Origin: Candidatus Neomicrothrix sp. UBA672
GTDB lineage: Bacteria; Actinomycetota; Acidimicrobiia; Acidimicrobiales; MedAcidi-G1
DNA length: 11,040 nt
NCBI GenBank assembly: GCA_002299135.1
Contig: DBNM01000031.1
Span: 1-11,040, forward strand
Direction of reading: 5' to 3'
In this document: positions 6,752-11,040 of the stretch, one piece after another
Position numbering within the stretch: position 1 is the first letter of the stretch
Layout of the letters: each line of letters begins with the position of its first letter
Notes under the pieces: model-generated
The model's database searches: none
Told to the model about the DNA's origin: nothing
What the model saw: only the letters and a program-made list of their open reading frames with translations
Made by a program: the position numbers and the translations under genes

Positions 6752-7285
6752 TTAGATCTCCAATACTTTCAACAAATCATCCAAAGCTGACTCAACCCAA
6801 CTAATGATAACCTCTTCTTCCGTGCCGCCTAGAGGGTGCGGGACTACCACAATTCTTGCCTTTGGCATTCCTAAGCTATTAGCCACGGAACGAGTTAATT
6901 CTTCAAACTTTTCTGTAGTGAAAACAACGGCTGGCACTCCTGCTTTTTCAATTTCAATCAAATCGTGGACACTCCACGAAGTACAAGATCCTCAATCAGC
7001 TGAACCGGTTAAAACCAATTGAACTTCTTCTGCAAGCATTCCAACTACTTGAGGGTTGCATGCTGTAGCAGCATTAGCTCTTTCACCTTTTCCGGTAGTC
7101 ATCGAAAACTTTGCATCAATTCTCCCTGCAAGTCCTTCAGCAATCTTTGTTAGTAACAAATCAGCATTTGGTTTACCGTTTTCGAGAACCCCTATTTTAC
7201 CACCAGAGAATAATGGTGTGGTCGAACACAACTCAACCACTTCATCCTTTAAATCACCTTCAGGACTGTAAATTTTCATATTCAT
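6752..7285 (-). CDS. UGSC-family selenoprotein, 177 residues with in-frame TGA (Sec98)
   Basis: One gene is seen if TGA at 6994-6992 is read as selenocysteine. Residues 1-97 run from ATG 7285 to LVLTGSAD, then U98-G99-S100-C101-T-S-W, then residues to TAA 6754-6752 in the same frame. The protein has a conserved-looking GVLENGKPNADLLL segment (32-45), the UGSC redox motif (98-101) and AGVPAVVFTTEKF followed by VVVPHPLGG. UGSC selenoproteins, with CGSC homologues, are known from marine metagenome surveys; their reaction is not established as far as I know. The C-terminal pattern (GIP-x-V then IPHPLG) resembles glycine/betaine/proline reductase selenoprotein B, suggesting a reductive or thiol/selenol reaction on a small substrate. 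There is no signal peptide, so it is cytoplasmic. Strong GGGGAGG (7294-7300) lies 8 nt before the ATG. It sits 22 nt behind the 350-residue gene and 1 nt before the SDR. Standard calling would break it into two fragments. Confidence 0.93.
6963..6979 (-). promoter_or_regulatory. Bacterial SECIS stem-loop
   Basis: In the mRNA, UCGUGG (6979-6974) pairs perfectly with CCACGA (6968-6963) around the 5-nt loop AGUGU (6973-6969). Exactly 18 nt (6991-6974) lie between the UGA and the loop. Published bacterial SECIS rules expect a short stem, a small apical loop with a G in its first two positions, and 16-37 nt from UGA to loop. All three are met, with G second in the loop. The element lies in the coding sequence, as usual for SelB-dependent bacterial selenoproteins. 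Confidence 0.85.
6992..6994 (-). other. Recoded UGA codon (selenocysteine 98)
   Basis: The minus-strand codon TGA is followed at once by GGA TCT TGT (Gly-Ser-Cys), giving the UGSC motif. The frame stays open and protein-like on both sides, with the family's GVPAV and PHPLGG motifs downstream. TGA is a real stop at 2703-2705 and Trp is encoded by TGG throughout, so a changed genetic code is not the explanation. Confidence 0.92.
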
Positions 7286-7293
7286 AGATTAGA

Positions 7294-7300
7294 CCTCCCC
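7294..7300 (-). promoter_or_regulatory. Strong ribosome-binding site of the selenoprotein gene
   Basis: GGGGAGG on the minus strand lies 8 nt before ATG 7285. It fixes this ATG as the start rather than the second in-frame ATG two codons later. It is the strongest Shine-Dalgarno in the window. Confidence 0.8.
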
Positions 7301-7307
7301 ACTCCAT

Positions 7308-8360
7308 TTATATTGGAACTGTCACACTTCGAGTCATTCCCCAACTGGGAACCACACATGAATGCTTTCCGGCACCTCCACTTACTAAAACTTTGATGTT
7401 TTCTACCTGTTGAGTCATCGGGACTAACTCATTATCTGAAAGTGAATGCATCCAATCTGCCCACGCCAACAAGTTGAACTGTTCTCTAAAGCGGCCAGCT
7501 GGCATTCTTGCTTTCTCAAATAAGTAATTGGAAACATCTTCTCTACCCCAACCTTGACTAGATGCAGCGGCCGCGTGTTCGGGGCAAAGGATAACGAACC
7601 ATTCACCACCTGATATACAAGCATTATTAACTCCAAAAGTTGTCATAACAGAAGCAGCCTTATCAAGTATTCTCTCAATGTTTTCTGATTCCATATCGTG
7701 AAAATTGTGTGGGTTTTCCCCACAGTGCACAGTAAGCGCGCTTTCTGAATCAACTCCAAGCGTTGCCGGATACGAATCCCAGGGGTTTTCCTTTTGGTTC
7801 TCTGCAATGCAATATGTATATTTCGAAGGTTGTCCTTGTGTAGAAGCATCACCAGGACCTGGTACCGCTCCAGCAATATGCAACAAGACAAGTCGTATCG
7901 CCCTCCCTACAGTTGCATTTGCTCTATTACCGGGTCCAAATACCCCCAAACCGGAGTTAAAACCAAGTTCATCTACCACTTTGCCATGAACTATCAATAA
8001 AGGAGCAACAGGATGGGTAGTCGTGTTAACTCCACGCAAATTAATCCTCTGATCACCTAAAGCCTTTACCGCCGCAACAACAACAGGAAAATATTCAGCT
8101 TTACAACCTGCTAAAACGGCATTAACTGCCACAGATCTAAAAGTTGCTGAACCTCCTCGTGGTGGAAGAACTGTCAGTACTTCTTCTGGTGGAACCTCTA
8201 CGTGGCTAAGCATTTCATTCACACGTTTATCTGTTGGTGCCACCAGTGGCAGACCATCCCCCCAACCATGTTTCTCAAATAATTCATAGATAGTGTCTGG
8301 ATCTTCATCTGATAGTTCAAGAAACTGGCTTCGACTTTCCATTCCAACATTCTCGCCCAT
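7308..8360 (-). CDS. Conserved protein of unknown function, partner of the UGSC selenoprotein
   Basis: This 350-residue protein has no signal peptide or membrane segment that I can see. Recognisable conserved blocks are HGWGDGLPLVAPTDKRV (31-47), PPRGGSATFRSVAVNAVLAGC (66-86), GVNTTTHPVAPLLIVHG (110-126), FGPGNRANATVGRAIRL (131-147) and the C-terminal GGAGKHSC with PSWGMTRSVT. From memory this family occurs next to, or fused with, UGSC domains; I do not know its reaction. Cys are at 86, 174, 203, 228, 239 and 325, several near His (VHCGENPHNFH; LCPEH; GKHSC), so a metal or thiol site is possible. The start ATG 8360-8358 has only a weak TAGG before it; ATG at codon 7 is an alternative. A 17-bp palindrome (8394-8410) lies upstream. 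The selenoprotein follows after 22 nt carrying its own strong ribosome site, suggesting the two act together. Confidence 0.85.
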   Translation of the reverse strand: MGENVGMESRSQFLELSDEDPDTIYELFEKHGWGDGLPLVAPTDKRVNEMLSHVEVPPEEVLTVLPPRGGSATFRSVAVNAVLAGCKAEYFPVVVAAVKALGDQRINLRGVNTTTHPVAPLLIVHGKVVDELGFNSGLGVFGPGNRANATVGRAIRLVLLHIAGAVPGPGDASTQGQPSKYTYCIAENQKENPWDSYPATLGVDSESALTVHCGENPHNFHDMESENIERILDKAASVMTTFGVNNACISGGEWFVILCPEHAAAASSQGWGREDVSNYLFEKARMPAGRFREQFNLLAWADWMHSLSDNELVPMTQQVENIKVLVSGGAGKHSCVVPSWGMTRSVTVPI

Positions 8361-8393
8361 AGGCCTACCGACTTTACAGTTGGGAAAATTCGA

Positions 8394-8410
8394 TTATGAA
8401 ATTTTCATAA
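8394..8410. repeat. 17-bp perfect palindrome between the DmdA-like and 350-residue genes
   Basis: TTATGAAA and TTTCATAA flank a single central T. The palindrome lies in the 59-bp gap 8361-8419, 34 bp before the start of the 350-residue gene and 10 bp after the DmdA-like stop. It could be an operator for the selenoprotein unit. It could also be a weak AT-rich transcript hairpin separating two units of the minus-strand cluster. A TTTACA-like -35 precedes it on the minus strand, but no -10 with proper spacing is evident. Confidence 0.5.
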
Positions 8411-8419
8411 TTTGTAAAA

Positions 8420-9535
8420 TTAGTTTCTTTCGCCAAAGTAACTTAGGTGCGTTGCTCTATAACTTTGACCTTCTTTACTCTCTGCGTTGAAATCACCACC
8501 AGCATCTTTACTTGAAATTAATGCCAGACCCAAATTTCCTTCCAAGGCAGGTGACCATACCGCTACGCGTATTTCCCCGATTTCATTTCCTGATTCATCA
8601 AATGCCACCCATGGTTCTTCAGTGGGCGAAGCTAGACGGTCGCCCGATAACAGAATCTTCACCAATCTTCTTGCAGGACCTTTACTTTTTTCCGCGAGTA
8701 AGGCTTCTTTCCCGATGAAATGCTCTTTTCTTTCCAAATTCATGAAACGATCCAAACCTAATTCCAAAGGAGTCGCTGAAGCTCCACAGTCAGTCCTATA
8801 TGAAAGCAATCCGCTTTCTATCCTTTCGACCGCATTTGGAGTGCCTGGATGAATACCGTATCGTAAACCAGAATTCCAAACTCTTTCCCAAAGATCCAAC
8901 CCTTTTAAGTCATCAGTTAGAAATAATTCAAACCCTCCTTGCCCACTCCACCCTGAACGGCAAATTATAAATGGGATATCGTCCAATTGTGTTTCCACAA
9001 AACCGAAGAAAGGTATATCCATAACCCAATCTCCGAGTAAATCAACCATGGTTTGATCAGCCTTCGGTCCTTGAACTGCCAAAGGTGAAACCTCTGGTTC
9101 GAAAACACTGCAATTGAGATTTCTTTCAGAACTTACAGCTTGAGCCCATAGCAGTAGGTCACCATCTGCAATTGACACCCAGTAACGATCCTCTCTTAAA
9201 CAAAGCGTTATCGGATCGTTAATAAGAATTCCTTGATGGTCGCAAATTGGCGTGTAACGGGACCTGCCTTCTTTGCATGACCTCATTCCCCTAGTTGATA
9301 AATATTCGACCAGTTCAAGGGCATCAGGACCCACTATTTCGACTTGACGCTCACAACCTACATCCCAAATAGAAACCTTTTCGGTTAATGCCTCATATTC
9401 AACAGCTGGATTACCGTATGAAGTCGGCATATACATATGGTTGTAAATAGAAAATTGCTCAACTCCGTGTGAAATCGTAGCTTCGTAATAAGGTGATTTT
9501 CTGACTCTTGAACCGATAGCAATTTCGCTGGTCAT
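8420..9535 (-). CDS. DmdA/GcvT-like tetrahydrofolate-dependent demethylase
   Basis: This is a 371-residue protein of the glycine-cleavage T-protein superfamily, which moves a methyl or methylene group to tetrahydrofolate. Its N-terminal two thirds match the dimethylsulfoniopropionate demethylase DmdA of Pelagibacter, as I recall it, closely: FSIYNHM (28-34), SIWDVGCERQV (55-65), GPDAL, LINDPI (104-109), WVSIADGDLLLW (119-130), VSPLAVQGPKAD (149-160), GGFELFL (200-206) and ERIESGLLSY (237-246). D107 in LINDP is at the expected position of the GcvT catalytic Asp. DmdA itself, or a demethylase of another methylated sulfonium or amine, is plausible. I withhold the symbol because DmdA-like paralogues are common. 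AAGGAGA (9545-9551) lies inside the last codons of the GMC gene, and the two genes are 2 nt apart, so translation is coupled with the choline dehydrogenase-like enzyme. Confidence 0.88.
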   Translation of the reverse strand: MTSEIAIGSRVRKSPYYEATISHGVEQFSIYNHMYMPTSYGNPAVEYEALTEKVSIWDVGCERQVEIVGPDALELVEYLSTRGMRSCKEGRSRYTPICDHQGILINDPITLCLREDRYWVSIADGDLLLWAQAVSSERNLNCSVFEPEVSPLAVQGPKADQTMVDLLGDWVMDIPFFGFVETQLDDIPFIICRSGWSGQGGFELFLTDDLKGLDLWERVWNSGLRYGIHPGTPNAVERIESGLLSYRTDCGASATPLELGLDRFMNLERKEHFIGKEALLAEKSKGPARRLVKILLSGDRLASPTEEPWVAFDESGNEIGEIRVAVWSPALEGNLGLALISSKDAGGDFNAESKEGQSYRATHLSYFGERN

Positions 9536-9537
9536 TT

Positions 9538-11040
9538 CTATTTATCTCCTTCGTGTTTATAAACAGGTGAGTCATCTGCAGCTAAGGGAGTATTGCCCAA
9601 TATGAGGTCTGCTGCCTTCTCGGCAAGCATCATAACTGGTGCATAAATATTTCCGTTAGTAATGTTAGGCATAACAGAGGCGTCTACCACTCTTAGCCGA
9701 TCCGTTCCATGAACCCTCATGGATGAAGGGTCCACAACTGCCATGTGATCTGTTCCCATTCGAGCGGAACAGGATGGGTGAAGTGCTGTCTCTGAATCCT
9801 TTTTAATCCAATCCAAAATCTCGTCATCTTTTTCGACATTCGATCCAGGTGATATCTCTCCCCCGTTGAATTCCTCAAAAGCTGGTTGACCCATTATTTT
9901 CCGAGCAACACGAATAGCCTCAACCCATTCTTTTTGATCTTCTTCACTGGAAAGGTAATTGAATCTAATCGATGGTTTTTCAAAAGGATTACTTGTTTTT
10001 ATTTTGATACTTCCACGGCTATTAGAAAACATCGGCCCTACATGAAACTGGTAACCGTGACCTGAAACCGGAGTACTTCCGTCGTATCTGATAGCAATAG
10101 GTAAAAAGTGGAACATCAGATTTGGCCATTCAACTTTTTCATTCCCTCTTACGAAACCCCCTGCTTCAAAATGGTTAGTTGCACCTGGACCTTTTCTCAA
10201 TAACCACTGAAAAAAAACCAAAGGTCGTCTCCAAACCTTCAAGTAGGGTGACATGGAAACAGGTTTTTTGCATGCGTACTGGACATAAACTTCTAAGTGA
10301 TCCTGTAAATTTTCACCCACACCGGGAAGGTCAATCAATGTCTCTACACCGGCTTCCTCGAGAGTTCTAGCTGGACCCACTCCTGATAGTTGCAGTAATT
10401 GCGGAGTGTTTATAGCACCTCCGCAACAAATTACTTCACCTGCTCTGATGGTCTTATTACGCCTATCTTTTCTAAACTCGACTCCAACCGCCTTATTTCC
10501 ATCGAAAATTATTTTTGTAACATGAGCTCTTGTTATGACATCTAAATTCGACCTTGAGGCAACAGGGTGTAAATAAGCAACTGAAGCAGAGTTTCGTCTA
10601 CCCCTATAAATATTTCGATCAAAAGAAGCAAACCCTTCTTGGCGGTATCCATTCACATCTTCAGTTAGTTCGTAACCGGCTTCCTGCACTGCATCAAAAA
10701 AAGCTCCGTACAAAGGGCTCGTGGCAGGTCCTCTTTCCAGCATGAGTGGACCACTTCCCCCTCTGTACCGGTCTACCCCATGAAGACAAGTCTCCATTCT
10801 TTGGAAGTAAGGCAAACAGTGTGAATAACTCCACTCTTTGCAACCTGGTGTTGTAGCCCAGCGTTCATAATCGGCAGGATTGCCACGTTGAAAAATCATG
10901 CCGTTGATACTTGAAGAACCCCCCAAAACCTTTCCCCTAGCATGAGACACTCTTCTACCTTCAAGTCCTGGTTCGGGGTCAGATTCATACTTCCAGTCGT
11001 AAAACTTGTTACCTATGCCATATGAAAGTGCTGCCGGCAT
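9538..11040 (-). CDS. betA: GMC oxidoreductase, choline dehydrogenase (BetA)-like (partial, N-terminus beyond window)
   Basis: This FAD enzyme of the glucose-methanol-choline family lacks its N-terminal ~50 residues, including the GxGxxG dinucleotide motif, because the frame runs off the right edge. The first visible residues MPAAL align with an internal position of E. coli BetA, so that Met is not the start. Visible parts (numbered from it): GMC signature 1, RGKVLGGSSSINGM (35-48); signature 2, GAINTPQLLQLSGVGP (208-223); FEAGGFVR (291-298); catalytic His H421 in TALHPSCSARMG. Similarity to BetA extends along the whole length. BetA oxidises choline to betaine aldehyde at the membrane, but relatives oxidise other alcohols (e.g. 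DddA on 3-hydroxypropionate). The normally conserved second catalytic residue, Asn in GN-x-N-A, is Tyr (Y466, GNIYAP), so choline specificity is uncertain. No clear terminator follows; the DmdA-like gene starts 2 nt later. Confidence 0.9.
   Translation of the reverse strand: MPAALSYGIGNKFYDWKYESDPEPGLEGRRVSHARGKVLGGSSSINGMIFQRGNPADYERWATTPGCKEWSYSHCLPYFQRMETCLHGVDRYRGGSGPLMLERGPATSPLYGAFFDAVQEAGYELTEDVNGYRQEGFASFDRNIYRGRRNSASVAYLHPVASRSNLDVITRAHVTKIIFDGNKAVGVEFRKDRRNKTIRAGEVICCGGAINTPQLLQLSGVGPARTLEEAGVETLIDLPGVGENLQDHLEVYVQYACKKPVSMSPYLKVWRRPLVFFQWLLRKGPGATNHFEAGGFVRGNEKVEWPNLMFHFLPIAIRYDGSTPVSGHGYQFHVGPMFSNSRGSIKIKTSNPFEKPSIRFNYLSSEEDQKEWVEAIRVARKIMGQPAFEEFNGGEISPGSNVEKDDEILDWIKKDSETALHPSCSARMGTDHMAVVDPSSMRVHGTDRLRVVDASVMPNITNGNIYAPVMMLAEKAADLILGNTPLAADDSPVYKHEGDK
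9545..9551 (-). promoter_or_regulatory. Ribosome-binding site of the DmdA-like gene inside the GMC gene
   Basis: AAGGAGA on the minus strand is formed by the final codons of the GMC oxidoreductase (Glu-Gly-Asp). Its core AGGAG lies 10 nt before ATG 9535. The overlap with coding sequence points to translational coupling of the two enzymes. Confidence 0.7.

Noticed and set aside
6992..6994. TGA read as Trp through a changed genetic code
   Set aside because: TGA ends the acyl-CoA dehydrogenase at 2703-2705, and Trp is written TGG everywhere else.
6804..7022. Plus-strand frames opposite the selenoprotein gene
   Set aside because: The minus strand has coherent family motifs and a strong ribosome site; the plus-strand frames here have neither.
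6752..7285. Two separate small genes, or a pseudogene broken by a nonsense codon
   Set aside because: The frames are in register, the downstream half has no credible start (only TTG without ribosome site), the codon falls exactly in the UGSC motif and a SECIS hairpin follows.
8487..8852. Plus-strand 121-residue frame opposite the DmdA-like gene
   Set aside because: It is a shadow of a well-supported minus-strand coding region, with no motif or ribosome site.
1..11040. tRNA, rRNA, CRISPR arrays, transposases, phage genes
   Set aside because: I looked for repeats, mobile-element proteins and structured RNA genes and saw none; nearly all bases are in metabolic genes.

Overview
The window reads as a compact, gene-dense piece of a bacterial genome of moderate to low GC (by eye low-to-mid 40s %). 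It lacks tRNA, rRNA, CRISPR or insertion sequences. Gene content and protein style (an MFE-2-like SDR with a GLCEGRVAIVTGAGRGIGREH start, an ACAD10/11-like acyl-CoA dehydrogenase, a steroid/FadA5-like thiolase) suggest an actinobacterium, perhaps a marine Acidimicrobiia-like lineage. SAR202-type Chloroflexi or a marine proteobacterium cannot be excluded. This placement is inference.

Layout. (a) 1-422, minus: 5' part of a 3-hydroxyisobutyrate dehydrogenase-family gene. (b) 423-534: divergent promoter region. (c) 535-5021, plus: a four-gene cluster for beta-oxidation-like chemistry: SDR, acyl-CoA dehydrogenase, thiolase, MDR-type dehydrogenase. (d) 5022-5045: short convergent junction. (e) 5046-11040, minus, in transcription order: BetA-like GMC oxidoreductase (runs off the right edge), DmdA/GcvT-like methyltransferase, a conserved 350-residue protein of unknown function, a UGSC-family selenoprotein, an SDR, and a phytanoyl-CoA dioxygenase-like Fe(II)/2OG oxygenase.

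The main discovery is at 6752-7285. Conventional gene calling splits this gene into two small ORFs at an in-frame TGA. Read through, it is one 177-residue protein whose TGA sits in the motif Sec-Gly-Ser-Cys (UGSC). A perfect 6-bp stem with a 5-nt loop carrying G at its second position starts 18 nt after the UGA. That fits the bacterial SECIS consensus. TGA ends another gene in the same window, so the genetic code is standard and this is site-specific recoding. The C-terminal half recalls the glycine/betaine/proline reductase selenoprotein B family.

How the genes may work together (inference): the minus-strand cluster combines an alcohol dehydrogenase of the choline type, a tetrahydrofolate-dependent demethylase-like protein, a selenoprotein with its paired 350-residue partner, an SDR and a 2OG oxygenase. 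It looks like a catabolic pathway for a small methylated onium compound or related osmolyte. The carbon skeleton could be passed to the CoA-thioester enzymes encoded on the plus strand and to the 3-hydroxyisobutyrate-type dehydrogenase. The true substrate cannot be read from the sequence.
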